Below the pieces are notes generated by a model, which made no database searches, was not told where the DNA came from, and saw only the letters and a list, made by a program, of their open reading frames with translations. 64,000 nt of DNA from Taklimakanibacter sp050246735 (GTDB taxonomy: Bacteria > Pseudomonadota > Alphaproteobacteria > Rhizobiales > Aestuariivirgaceae). Positions 28,382-36,502 of the stretch are shown piece by piece. Where the stretch lies: the NCBI GenBank assembly GCA_050246735.1, contig JBFWVM010000014.1:62001-126000 (forward strand). The letters run 5' to 3'. Made by a program: the position numbers and the translations under genes. The first letter of the stretch is position 1. Each line of letters opens with the position of its first letter.

Positions 28382-29869
28382 ATGAGCGAACCGCGTCGCC
28401 GGCCGGCCTTGGCGAGCTTCATCACGCGCTCGATCCAGGCGGTGGTGATCCTGGCCGCTGCCGCAGCGGCAGCGTTCGCCTATCTCATGTATCCGGCGTG
28501 GAGGTCCTATCCCGCCGCCGACTATCCGCCGGCGGCGACGGAGGCCGAAAGGAACCGCCAGGACCTCGACTATCTCGGCCGTCTTCCCGAGGTCGACCGA
28601 AGCTTCAGCAAGGAAAGGCGCCGGGCCTTCGAGCGCGCGCTCGAGCGGCTGATGCCGCTGTCCGGCGGTTTCGACAGGGCGAGGCTGACCCTCGAGGCGG
28701 CGCGTCTCACCGCGCTCGCCGACAATGCCCATACCAGCGTCCTCACCCAGCTCTCCGATACGACCTTCCGGTCGGCGCCGATCCGGCTCGGCCTGTTCAG
28801 CGACGGATTCTTCGTGGTCAAGGCGCGGGGCGACAATCGGGACCTCATCGGTGCTGAGCTCATGGCGGTGAACGAGCGTCCGGTCGATTCGGTCATCACG
28901 ACGTTCCGCCCGTACATGGGCGGACCCCAGACGCTGCTCCGCCAGTTCATGCCGAGGCTGGTCATATCGCCCGAACTGCTGACCGCCGCAGGGCTCAATG
29001 GCAGCGCCGACAACGGCTATTACCGCTTCCGCCTGGCCAACGGCACGGTGATCGACCGCCTCCTGACCGCCGTCGACGGCGGGCCGGGGAAGGCGGACGG
29101 CTCCTATTGGCCGGTGCGCGATCTCAGCCCGGTCCCGACCGCGACCGACACGCCCGGCTGGTCGCACGTCCTCGACGCGGCGCCGCTCTATCTCTCCAGG
29201 CTCGACGAGAACTACTGGCACGCTTACGTGGATGACGGGCGGATCCTGTTCCTGCAGCTCAACCTGATGCGCGACCAGGGCCATCAGCGGCTCTCGGCCT
29301 ATCTCGCCGGGATCCTCGACCTCATCCGGCGCAAGGAAACGAAGTTCGTGGTCGTCGACCTGCGCTACAACCGCGGCGGCGACTACACGCAAGCGGCGGA
29401 TTTCTCGCGGGACCTCGCCGATGCGCTGCCGTCCGACGGGCGGATCTTCGTCCTGACCGGCGGCAACACCTTCTCGGCGGCGATCAGCATCGTGTCGCGC
29501 ATCAGGTTCTTCGCCGGCGCGCGGGCCATCCAGGTGGGCGAGCCCATGGGCGACCGCGGCCAGTTCTGGGGCGAGGGCGGCACGGTCCTCCTGCCCAACT
29601 CGAAGATCGCGGTGCGCTACGCCACCGCCTATCACGATTGGGAGAACGGCTGCAGCCTGGAGCAGATCACCACCTGCTTCCTGTTCAACTACATCTATGG
29701 CGCAGCGCCAGGACCGCTCATCCCGCAGATCACCGGCAGCCCGCGCTTCGCCTATTATGCCTCGGGCCGGGACATGCTCATGGACGAGGTGATGAAGATC
29801 ATCCGCTCGGCCGCGGTGGCGAGCGCATCGGGCAAGGCCGTCGGCCTGCCCGCCCGTCAGCAGAATTAG
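28382..29869 (+). CDS. Membrane-anchored S41-type (tail-specific protease-like) protein
   Basis: 495 residues. An N-terminal anchor (QAVVILAAAAAAAFAYLMY) precedes a helical region and a C-terminal S41-like core: KFVVVDLRYNRGGDYTQAADF is the typical core strand and VLTGGNTFSAAISIVSRIRF holds the expected serine in the NTFSAA turn. S41 peptidases cleave C-termini of periplasmic proteins, but many relatives have other or no activity. No clear PDZ domain is seen. It follows the RND pump by 21 bases on the same strand, so it may belong to that operon; a role in pump maturation is only a guess. Confidence 0.7.
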   Translation: MSEPRRRPALASFITRSIQAVVILAAAAAAAFAYLMYPAWRSYPAADYPPAATEAERNRQDLDYLGRLPEVDRSFSKERRRAFERALERLMPLSGGFDRARLTLEAARLTALADNAHTSVLTQLSDTTFRSAPIRLGLFSDGFFVVKARGDNRDLIGAELMAVNERPVDSVITTFRPYMGGPQTLLRQFMPRLVISPELLTAAGLNGSADNGYYRFRLANGTVIDRLLTAVDGGPGKADGSYWPVRDLSPVPTATDTPGWSHVLDAAPLYLSRLDENYWHAYVDDGRILFLQLNLMRDQGHQRLSAYLAGILDLIRRKETKFVVVDLRYNRGGDYTQAADFSRDLADALPSDGRIFVLTGGNTFSAAISIVSRIRFFAGARAIQVGEPMGDRGQFWGEGGTVLLPNSKIAVRYATAYHDWENGCSLEQITTCFLFNYIYGAAPGPLIPQITGSPRFAYYASGRDMLMDEVMKIIRSAAVASASGKAVGLPARQQN

Positions 29870-29877
29870 GGGACCGG

Positions 29878-30285
29878 ATGCCCGACGCGCGATCGGCGAG
29901 CTGTGCCTGCGGAGCGCTCGGCGCCACCTGCGTCGGCGAGCCCGTGAAAGTGTCCTTGTGCCACTGCCTGGCCTGCCAGAGGCGGACCGGCAGCGTCTAT
30001 GGCATCGCCGCCTTCTTCGAGCGCCGGCAGGTGCGCGTGGCGGGCCCGAGCAGAAGCTTTTCGCGGGCCTCGGATTCAGGCTTCCCGGTGACGTTCCATT
30101 TCTGCCCGGATTGCGGATCGACGGTCTTCTGGGAGCCGCGAAGGCTGCCTGATCTCATCGCCGTCGCGGTGGGCGCGTTCGCCGATCCCGGCTTTCCGGC
30201 GCCGAGCCAGGCCGTCCATGAAGACTGCCGGCACGCCTGGGTTCACCCGCTTATCGGGCGGTCAGCCGGGCAAGACCGCCGGTGA
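29878..30285 (+). CDS. GFA-family (glutathione-dependent formaldehyde-activating-like) protein
   Basis: 135 residues. Zinc-ligand cysteines occur in the family pattern: CACGALG near residue 8, SLCHCLACQRRTGS near 25-38 and HFCPDCGSTVFW near 75. Despite the family name most members have no proven activity on S-hydroxymethylglutathione. The ATG at 29878 follows a GGGGACC stretch, eight bases after the S41-like gene. The 3' end overlaps the convergent aminotransferase gene by 35 bases. Confidence 0.85.
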   Translation: MPDARSASCACGALGATCVGEPVKVSLCHCLACQRRTGSVYGIAAFFERRQVRVAGPSRSFSRASDSGFPVTFHFCPDCGSTVFWEPRRLPDLIAVAVGAFADPGFPAPSQAVHEDCRHAWVHPLIGRSAGQDRR

Positions 30286-31471
30286 AGCGGTCCAGCCCCC
30301 TGGCGAGCTCTTCTTCGCCGGTGGCGAAGGAGAGCCTGATGCAGCTCGGATCGCCGAAGGCCGAGCCCGGGACGGTGGCGACGCCATTCTCTTCCAGGAG
30401 CCAGTCGCACAGGGTCTCGACGCGGTCCATGACATGGTTGCCGGCCTTGCGGCCCAGGAACGCGCCGATATCGGGAAAAGCGTAGAAGGTGGCGGGGATC
30501 GGCGCCAGGCGCACATCGGGAAGGCGGGCGAGGGCGGCCACGACCATGTCGCGGCGCGCCCGATAGCGCCGGCGCATATGCGCGACGTCGTCGCGGGGCG
30601 CCGAAAGCGCCGCCAGCGCCGCATGCTGGACGAAGGAATTGGCGCCGGCCGTGAAGCCGCTCTGCAGGCGCGCCATGGCCTGCGCCAGCGGTGCGGGACC
30701 CGCCGCATAGCCGAGCCGCCAGCCGGTCATGGCGAAGCTCTTGGAGAAGCCGTTCACCGTGACGGCGCGCTCGCGCATGCCGGGCAGCGCGGCGAAAGAG
30801 GTCATCTCGCCGTCGAACAGGATATATTCGTAGATCTCGTCGGAGAGCACCATCAGGCGAGGGTGGCTTTTCACCACTTCGGCAAGGGCCGAAAGCTCGG
30901 CGGCGCTCCATACGGCGCCGGTCGGGTTGCCGGGCGAGTTTAGGACGAGGAGCTTGGTCCGGCCGGTGAGGGCCGCGGCGATCCGTTCCGGCGGCGCCTT
31001 GAACTTCTCCTCGACGCCGGCCCTGACGATCACCGGGACGCCGCCGGCGAGCCGGACCGTGATCTCATAGGAGACCCAGTAGGGGGAAAGCAGGATCACC
31101 TCGTCGCCGGGCTCGATCAGGGCGAAGACGGCGTTGGCGATGGCCTGCTTGGCGCCATTGGCGACGACGATCTCGGAGGCCGCATAGTCGAGACCGTTCT
31201 CGTCCTTGAGCTTGCGCGCCAGCGCCTGGCGCAGGTCGGGGATGCCGGCGACCGGGGAATAATGCGTGAGGCCCTTTCTCATGGCTTCGCCGGCGGCCGC
31301 CTGGATATGCGCCGGCGTGTCGAAATCGGGCTCCCCCAAGGTGAGGCTCGCTATGTCCCGGCCCTGGGTTGTCCTGAGCTCGCGGGCCCGCTGCGACATG
31401 CGCACGATGGCGCCTTCGTCGGATCGGGAGGCACGGCGGGCGAGGAGGGGGGAGACGTCGAAGGAAGGCAT
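30251..31471 (-). CDS. Class I/II pyridoxal-phosphate aminotransferase (AspC-like)
   Basis: 406 residues. Fold-type I aminotransferase with SLTLGEPDFDTPAHI at the N-terminus, YSPVAGIPDLRQAL, the LNSPGNPTGAVW motif, LMVLSDEIYEYILFD (PLP-binding Asp/Tyr) and the Schiff-base lysine in TVNGFSKSFAMTGWRLGY. It is probably an aspartate/aromatic transaminase with broad specificity. I chose MPSFDVSPLLARR at 31471; an in-frame ATG 19 codons earlier lacks family similarity. Confidence 0.92.
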   Translation of the reverse strand: MPSFDVSPLLARRASRSDEGAIVRMSQRARELRTTQGRDIASLTLGEPDFDTPAHIQAAAGEAMRKGLTHYSPVAGIPDLRQALARKLKDENGLDYAASEIVVANGAKQAIANAVFALIEPGDEVILLSPYWVSYEITVRLAGGVPVIVRAGVEEKFKAPPERIAAALTGRTKLLVLNSPGNPTGAVWSAAELSALAEVVKSHPRLMVLSDEIYEYILFDGEMTSFAALPGMRERAVTVNGFSKSFAMTGWRLGYAAGPAPLAQAMARLQSGFTAGANSFVQHAALAALSAPRDDVAHMRRRYRARRDMVVAALARLPDVRLAPIPATFYAFPDIGAFLGRKAGNHVMDRVETLCDWLLEENGVATVPGSAFGDPSCIRLSFATGEEELARGLDRFTGGLARLTAR

Positions 31472-31635
31472 GGCGGGCTCTATGCCATGCGGGCCGGCAG
31501 GCGTCGAGCGCCCCCGCAAAAATGTCACAGTTCGTGATTAGACGCTGCCGCCGCGCTTCCGTCAGGGCGTATTTGCTTAACCTCCTTCCGGTACAGAGGC
31601 CGGATCAGGGCCCCATCGCCGAGCTTGAGCCTCTC

Positions 31636-31998
31636 ATGAAACCCACCCTGCCTTCCCTCCTTGGCCTCGCCGTCCTCCTCGCCGCCTGCGGCAAGGCGGG
31701 AAATGTCGACATCAACTCCGGCGCCCGCGAGGTCCAGACCCAGTCGCGCTCGGAGCCGATCTACTACAATGGCAGGCACTATGCGCTGAACTACACCTAC
31801 AACGACTCGGCGAAGGTCTTCGACATGAAGGTCTCGGGCACCACGGCGGCGATGAAGTCCGACAGCGAGAAGGATGCCGTCAACATCGCCTCCTCGTCGC
31901 TCGGCTATTTCGCCTGCCCGGAAGGGCAGCGCGGGCGCCTGGTCGGCGCGCCGAAATTCAAAGGCGGGACATGGGCGCTGCAGGCGCGCTGCGGGTGA
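31636..31998 (+). CDS. Small lipoprotein of unknown function
   Basis: 120 residues beginning with a lipoprotein signal peptide, MKPTLPSLLGLAVLLAACGK, with the LAAC lipobox placing the acylated Cys at residue 18. The mature part contains YYNGRHYALNYTYNDSAKVFDMKVSG, which alternates as a beta-sandwich would, and ends in a Cys. No family is recognised. It lies upstream of the exported CHAT gene on the same strand, 77 bases apart, so they may share a transcript. Confidence 0.75.
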   Translation: MKPTLPSLLGLAVLLAACGKAGNVDINSGAREVQTQSRSEPIYYNGRHYALNYTYNDSAKVFDMKVSGTTAAMKSDSEKDAVNIASSSLGYFACPEGQRGRLVGAPKFKGGTWALQARCG

Positions 31999-32075
31999 GC
32001 GGCGCTTCGCCCTTGTAGGGAGCGCCGCCGGCTGCTAGCACGGCGGCATCCTTCGGGTTTTCGGATGCTGGGGCG

Positions 32076-33422
32076 GTGGTCCGGTTCGTTCTTCTCCTGC
32101 TGATTCTGGGGACGGCGCTTTCCATGCCGGCCGGACCCGCGCCGGCCCAGGCGCCGCGGATCTGCCTGGACGACAGCGGCGAGGCCCTCGGCCAGTTCGC
32201 CAAATTCCATGAGCTGGCGACGCGAGACCTTCTCCAGTCGCGCTCCCTCTCGATCGAACCGCAGCGCTTCGACGATCTCGCCGGCGACGCGGAACGCTTC
32301 CTGGCCGGGAAGGAAGAAGGAACAGCACTCCTCGTCTATGCGTGGGACGACGACGATCTCTGTCTTTTCCTCTGGTCGCGCGCTCCGGCATTGCCCGGCC
32401 ACCGCCTCTATGTCCGGCTGCCCGGCGCGAAGCAGAAGCTCCTCGGCGACGCCAGGCTGATCCGGGAGCTGGCCCAGGCGCAGGGGAACGCGGCCGGGCG
32501 GCTGCCGCGCAGGCGCGGCATGACCGCCTTCGACACCGTCGAGACGCCTTCCGGCGATATCGCGGCGGTCACCGCCGAGCTGTCGGCGCTGCTGTTCCCG
32601 CCCGAGCTTCACGACGCCCTGGCGGGCACCCGGCGGCTCGCCATCGTGCCGGTGGGGCCGATCGCGACGATACCCTTGTTCATGCTGAAGCCGCTCGGCG
32701 ACGAACGGGTCGCGGCGGAGCTCTTCGCCATCAACATCCTGACCTTGATGGAGGACATTCAAGAGCCGGCATCGGCGGCGAAGCGCGGGCATTCGAACGT
32801 GCTGATCATGGGAAACCCCACGGCGCATGACGACGAATGGGACTTTCCCGACCTGCCGGGAGCCGAGGCGGAAGCGCGTTTCGCGCATTCCCTGTTCGGC
32901 GGCACGATGCTCACACGAAAGCAAGCCACGCTCGCCCGCTTCGAGGAGCTGGCGCCCGAGTCCGATCTCATCGTCCTCGCCGCGCATGGGGTGGCGGACG
33001 AGGCGAAGCCGCTCGACGGCGGCTTCCTCGCTTTGGCCGACCGCCGCCTGGCGCCGCGCCATATCCAGTCGCTCGCGCTCGACGGCCATCCGCTGGTCGT
33101 GCTCAGCGCGTGCCAGAGCGGTCTGGGGCGCTCTCTCGATGCCGGCGTCGTCGGCCTGGCGCGCGCCTTCCAGCTCGCCGGCGCCTCCAACACGGTGATG
33201 AGCCTGTGGAGCGTCGACGACGACGCGACGCGCTTTCTCATGGAGCATTTCTACGGGCTTCTCGCCGGGCATGAGCCGGCCCGGGCGCTGCAGCTCGCGA
33301 CGCTGGCGACAAGGACGCGGTTTCCCCACCCCGGACAATGGGCGTCCTTCGCGGTTTTCGGCGGACCTGCGAGCCGGGCTCAGCCGAAGCGGCGGTCGAG
33401 CCAGTCGCGGGTGCGGAAATAG
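32076..33422 (+). CDS. Exported CHAT-domain (caspase-like) protease
   Basis: 448 residues from a GTG start, with a signal peptide (VRFVLLLLILGTALSMPAGPAPAQA). The C-terminal half is a CHAT domain with the likely catalytic pair His304 (IVLAAHGV) and Cys346 (VVLSACQSG), followed by GLARAFQLAGASNTVMSLWSVDD. The N-terminal part (about 30-180) has no TPR repeats, which most CHAT proteins carry. CHAT peptidases are clan CD proteases, cytosolic in most known systems, so an exported form is noteworthy. Its 3' end overlaps the convergent oxidoreductase by 43 bases. Confidence 0.82.
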   Translation: MVRFVLLLLILGTALSMPAGPAPAQAPRICLDDSGEALGQFAKFHELATRDLLQSRSLSIEPQRFDDLAGDAERFLAGKEEGTALLVYAWDDDDLCLFLWSRAPALPGHRLYVRLPGAKQKLLGDARLIRELAQAQGNAAGRLPRRRGMTAFDTVETPSGDIAAVTAELSALLFPPELHDALAGTRRLAIVPVGPIATIPLFMLKPLGDERVAAELFAINILTLMEDIQEPASAAKRGHSNVLIMGNPTAHDDEWDFPDLPGAEAEARFAHSLFGGTMLTRKQATLARFEELAPESDLIVLAAHGVADEAKPLDGGFLALADRRLAPRHIQSLALDGHPLVVLSACQSGLGRSLDAGVVGLARAFQLAGASNTVMSLWSVDDDATRFLMEHFYGLLAGHEPARALQLATLATRTRFPHPGQWASFAVFGGPASRAQPKRRSSQSRVRK

Positions 33423-34687
33423 CGGCCGATCCAGGGCACGAACCAGGTGTTGCCGCCATAGAGCGGATGCGACGGGAAATCCTCCCCGTCGAAGGCGCAG
33501 ATGCGGTTGACGCGTCCGGCGATCTTGCGTCCGGTCTGGAAGCCCAGATAGCTCAGCATCGCGACGCCCGAGCCGTTGCAGCCCAGCGCATAGTGCAGGC
33601 CCTCGAACCTGCCCATATGCGGCATCTCGTCGAGGGTGAAGGCGACATTGCCGGTCCAGGCATGGGTGATCTTCACGCCCTCGAGCTGCGGGTAGCGCTC
33701 GAGCATGAAGCGGTGGAGGATGGGCGCGGTCTCGACCGGGTCGGTCTGGCCGAACTTGGCGCGGCCGCCGAAGATGAGGCGCCTGCCGTCGGGCGACATG
33801 CGGTAATAGGTGAGCACGCGGCGGGTGTCGGCGATCGAGCGGTTCCTGGGCGAGAGCGAGCGGGCGACGTCGGGCGCCAGCTCCTCGGTCGCGATGATAT
33901 AGGAGCCGACCGGCACCACGCGGCGCTTGAGCCCGGGCGTCACGTCGCCGGTATAGCCGTTGGTGGCGATGACGACGTCGCCGGCCTCGATCTCGCCGCG
34001 CGGCGTGGCGACGGTCCAGCCCGCAGCCGACCGGGCGAGTCCCGTCACCGGCGTCCCGGCGGCCACCGGAATATTCCGCCTGCGGACGATATCGAGGAGG
34101 CCCTTGTAGTAGAGGGCGGGGTGGATGTGGGCGGCGCGCTCGACGACCATCCCGCCCATATAGTAGTCGGAGCCGATCTCCTCGCGCTGATGCTCGCGCG
34201 GCACGAGATAGGCGCCCGATTGCGCGCTGGCGTTGAGAAGAGCGATCTTCTTCTCCATGGCGCGATAGTGGCTTCGGCACCAGGCGCCGAGGAAGTAGCC
34301 GGCCTTCGTCCAGTGGCAGGCGATCTTCTCGCGCTCGATCAGGGCCTCGACATGGCTGAAAGCCTCGGCCGCGTCGCCGAGATAGGGGACCGCCTCGTCG
34401 GGCGCCATGGGCTTCGCCAGATAGCGCTTGCCGACATTGACGCCGCCCGACACCATGCCGCCATTGCGCGTCGAGGCGCCGAAGCCCGGCTCATGGGCAT
34501 CGAGGATCAGGCAGTCGATGCCGGCATCGGCGAGCGCCAGGGCCGCCGACAGCCCGGCATAGCCCGCCCCGACAATGGCGACCCGCACCTCGCGCGGCAG
34601 GTCGATGGCGGCGAGCGCCTCGGGCGCATAGGCCTCCCACCAGTAGGGAAGGGCCTTGAAGTCCGGATGGAATATCGCTGAAGACAT
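33380..34687 (-). CDS. FAD-dependent amine oxidoreductase (PuuB / gamma-glutamylputrescine oxidase-like)
   Basis: 435 residues of the DAO family. The dinucleotide-binding motif VAIVGAGYAGLSAALALADAG is near residue 36, then GFGASTRNGGMVSGG, and the C-terminal WTGNVAFTLDEMPHMGRFEGLHYALGCNGSGVAML shows the FAD-contact motif. The N-terminal KALPYWWEAY and RVLTYYRMSPDGRRLIFGGRAKF are typical of PuuB-like enzymes that oxidise N-substituted amines to aldehydes. No other puu genes are adjacent, so the substrate stays open. Confidence 0.88.
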   Translation of the reverse strand: MSSAIFHPDFKALPYWWEAYAPEALAAIDLPREVRVAIVGAGYAGLSAALALADAGIDCLILDAHEPGFGASTRNGGMVSGGVNVGKRYLAKPMAPDEAVPYLGDAAEAFSHVEALIEREKIACHWTKAGYFLGAWCRSHYRAMEKKIALLNASAQSGAYLVPREHQREEIGSDYYMGGMVVERAAHIHPALYYKGLLDIVRRRNIPVAAGTPVTGLARSAAGWTVATPRGEIEAGDVVIATNGYTGDVTPGLKRRVVPVGSYIIATEELAPDVARSLSPRNRSIADTRRVLTYYRMSPDGRRLIFGGRAKFGQTDPVETAPILHRFMLERYPQLEGVKITHAWTGNVAFTLDEMPHMGRFEGLHYALGCNGSGVAMLSYLGFQTGRKIAGRVNRICAFDGEDFPSHPLYGGNTWFVPWIGRYFRTRDWLDRRFG

Positions 34688-34765
34688 GAAGATGCCCGGC
34701 GCCAGGAAGTGTCCACATTCTCACAGCGCCTTTATCCCAAGTCGGAACGAGCGCCAAGGGAGCTC

Positions 34766-35221
34766 TCAACAGCCCCGCCATCTGTAGATCACATCGCCGA
34801 TGGCGAGCGGCTCGAAGACGAGATGAGCAACGGCGACGAAGCCGTGGCGCTCGTAGAGGCGGCGGGCGCCGGTATTCTGCTGCGCGCAGTGAAGCTCGAT
34901 GCCGGACGGATAGAGCGACTTGGCGAAGTCGAGGCAGGCCGAGCCGATCCCCAGGCCCTGCCAGTGCGGCGCGACGAAGAGCCTGTCGATGAAGAACGGC
35001 TTCAGTGCAAGGATGCCGACGGCGGCGCCCGCCGCTTCCGGCACGAAGCATCGCTGACCTGCGGCGAAGGCTTCGCCGAGGCGCATGCGCGTCGTCGTGA
35101 CGGAATGATCGTAGCCGAAACAGGCATAGGCCTGGCGGCAGGCGGCGTTGGCGGCCTCTGCCGCCGCGTCGAGATCGCGCGGCTCACAAGGGCGGATGCG
35201 GAACAGGTGGGCTTGGCGCAT
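34766..35221 (-). CDS. GNAT-family N-acetyltransferase
   Basis: 151 residues. It has the GNAT core with the acetyl-CoA loop APHWQGLGIGSACLDFAKSL (motif A) and NTGARRLYERHGFVAV (motif B). The N-terminal FRIRPCEPRDLDAAAEAANAACRQAY is typical of single-domain members. The acceptor substrate is unknown. The gene is divergent from the SRPBCC gene with 51 bases between starts, so the two could share a regulatory region. Confidence 0.88.
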   Translation of the reverse strand: MRQAHLFRIRPCEPRDLDAAAEAANAACRQAYACFGYDHSVTTTRMRLGEAFAAGQRCFVPEAAGAAVGILALKPFFIDRLFVAPHWQGLGIGSACLDFAKSLYPSGIELHCAQQNTGARRLYERHGFVAVAHLVFEPLAIGDVIYRWRGC

Positions 35222-35272
35222 GGAGTGAGCTATAGGGACCGGCGAGTGTCACGACCAGGAAACAGTGCCCGC

Positions 35273-35806
35273 ATGAAAAGGTTTCTCTTGAACGTCGCCT
35301 ATGCGCTGATCGCGCTTCTCGTCATCTTCATGGGCGGGGCCTATGCGCTGCCGGGAGAGGCGGTCGTCGAGCGCCAGATCACCATCGCCGCGCCCCCGGG
35401 AAAGGTCTTCGGCATCGTCAGCGATCTCAGGCGGTTCAAGGAATTCTCGCCCTGGGCCGAGATCGATCCGAACCTCGACTACACTTTCGAGGGACCGGTG
35501 AAGGGCATCGGCCAGAAGATGTCCTGGGTCTCCGACAATCCGCAGCTCGGCTCGGGCTCCCAGACCGTGGTCGACTACCAGCCCAATGTGCGCTTCGCCA
35601 CGACGCTCGATTTCGGCGAGATGGGCGACGCCATCACCTATTTCAATTTCGTGCCGGTGGCCGGCGACACGAAGGTCACCTGGGGGTTCAAGTCGCTGCT
35701 GCGCAACCCGCTCGAGCGCTGGATGGGGCTTCTGTTCGACCGCTGGATCGGCGCCGATTACGAGAAGGGCCTCGCCAAGCTGAAAGCGATCGCCGAGAAG
35801 CCCTGA
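35273..35806 (+). CDS. SRPBCC-family (polyketide cyclase-like) protein with N-terminal anchor
   Basis: 177 residues. A single N-terminal helix (RFLLNVAYALIALLVIFMGGAYAL) precedes an SRPBCC/START-like domain: VERQITIAAPPGKVFGIVSDLRRFKEFSPWAEIDPN, then TYFNFVPVAGDTKVTWGFKS. This fold binds hydrophobic ligands in a deep pocket; no enzyme activity is implied by sequence. The ATG at 35273 gives the anchor; the longer frame upstream belongs to the antisense side of the GNAT gene. Confidence 0.87.
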   Translation: MKRFLLNVAYALIALLVIFMGGAYALPGEAVVERQITIAAPPGKVFGIVSDLRRFKEFSPWAEIDPNLDYTFEGPVKGIGQKMSWVSDNPQLGSGSQTVVDYQPNVRFATTLDFGEMGDAITYFNFVPVAGDTKVTWGFKSLLRNPLERWMGLLFDRWIGADYEKGLAKLKAIAEKP

Positions 35807-35898
35807 AAGCAACGCGGCCCGGCCGCCCCCGGCCGGACCGCGCCTCCTGTCGCCACTTGTGCCGCCATTGATACGGCAGAGACATGTAAGGAGTTTCA

Positions 35899-36003
35899 AT
35901 GCCGACACGGAAAATGGGCGGATTGCCGAAAGGGTCCGTTAAGATCCGGCGGCGGCCGGGCCGAGCAGCTCGGTGCGCGGGCCGCGCTCGAGATAGGTAT
36001 TGA
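35899..36003 (+). CDS. Possible 34-residue basic small protein
   Basis: An AAGGAG site lies seven bases before an ATG opening a 34-codon frame (MPTRKMGGLPKGSVKIRRR...). Its last two-thirds run antisense to the 3' end of the Lrp-type gene. The strong ribosome binding site is the only support; no family is recognised and the Arg-rich sequence could be an artefact of GC-rich DNA. Confidence 0.25.
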   Translation: MPTRKMGGLPKGSVKIRRRPGRAARCAGRARDRY

Positions 36004-36406
36004 GCACGATGTAGGAACGCGTGCTGCGCACGCCCGGCGTGTCGTAGATCCGCTTCAGGAGGTGCTCCAGAGCGAGGGTTCCCTCGCAGCGGACCTTGAG
36101 GAGGATGCAGGTGTCGCCGGCGACCGAATGCAGTTCCTCGACCCGCGGGTCCTCGGTGATCCCCAGCATCTCGGGCGTCTTGCCCCAGCCCTCGGTCGCG
36201 ACATGGACGAAAGCGAGCAGGGGGCAGCCGATCGCCTCGCCGTCGATCTCTATGGTGGTGCGGCGGATGGCGCCTTGCGCCTTCAGCTTCTTCACCCGCT
36301 CATAGACGGAAGGCGCTGAGAGGCCGAGCCTGCGACCGAGATCGCGGAAGGCGATCGCGGCGTCATCGGCCAGGATGGCTAACAGCTTTCGGTCGGTGGC
36401 ATCCAT
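35939..36406 (-). CDS. Lrp/AsnC-family transcriptional regulator
   Basis: 155 residues. N-terminal helix-turn-helix (DATDRKLLAILADDAAIAFRDLGRRLGLSAPSVYERVKKLKAQG) and C-terminal ligand-binding RAM domain (CPLLAFVHVATEGWGKTPE...VAGDTCILLKVRCEGTLALEHLL). Lrp proteins bind palindromic sites as dimers or octamers and respond to amino acids. It is divergent from an MFS transporter gene, and the intergenic region holds a 17-bp palindrome, so it probably controls that transporter and itself. Confidence 0.94.
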   Translation of the reverse strand: MDATDRKLLAILADDAAIAFRDLGRRLGLSAPSVYERVKKLKAQGAIRRTTIEIDGEAIGCPLLAFVHVATEGWGKTPEMLGITEDPRVEELHSVAGDTCILLKVRCEGTLALEHLLKRIYDTPGVRSTRSYIVLNTYLERGPRTELLGPAAAGS

Positions 36407-36471
36407 GTCGGCTATTCCCGTGAACGAGGTTCGGCAGGCAAAAATAGGCGTTTTTCAGAAATACCATAACA

Positions 36472-36488
36472 TGATATGTGACATATCA
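36472..36488. promoter_or_regulatory. 17-bp palindrome, likely Lrp-type operator
   Basis: TGATATGTGACATATCA is a perfect palindrome about a central G, lying 15 bases before the MFS start and 66 bases before the Lrp-type gene. The AT-rich dyad and its position between the two divergent genes fit control of the transporter by the regulator. Confidence 0.65.
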
Positions 36489-36502
36489 ATAATTCCTTAT
36501 CG

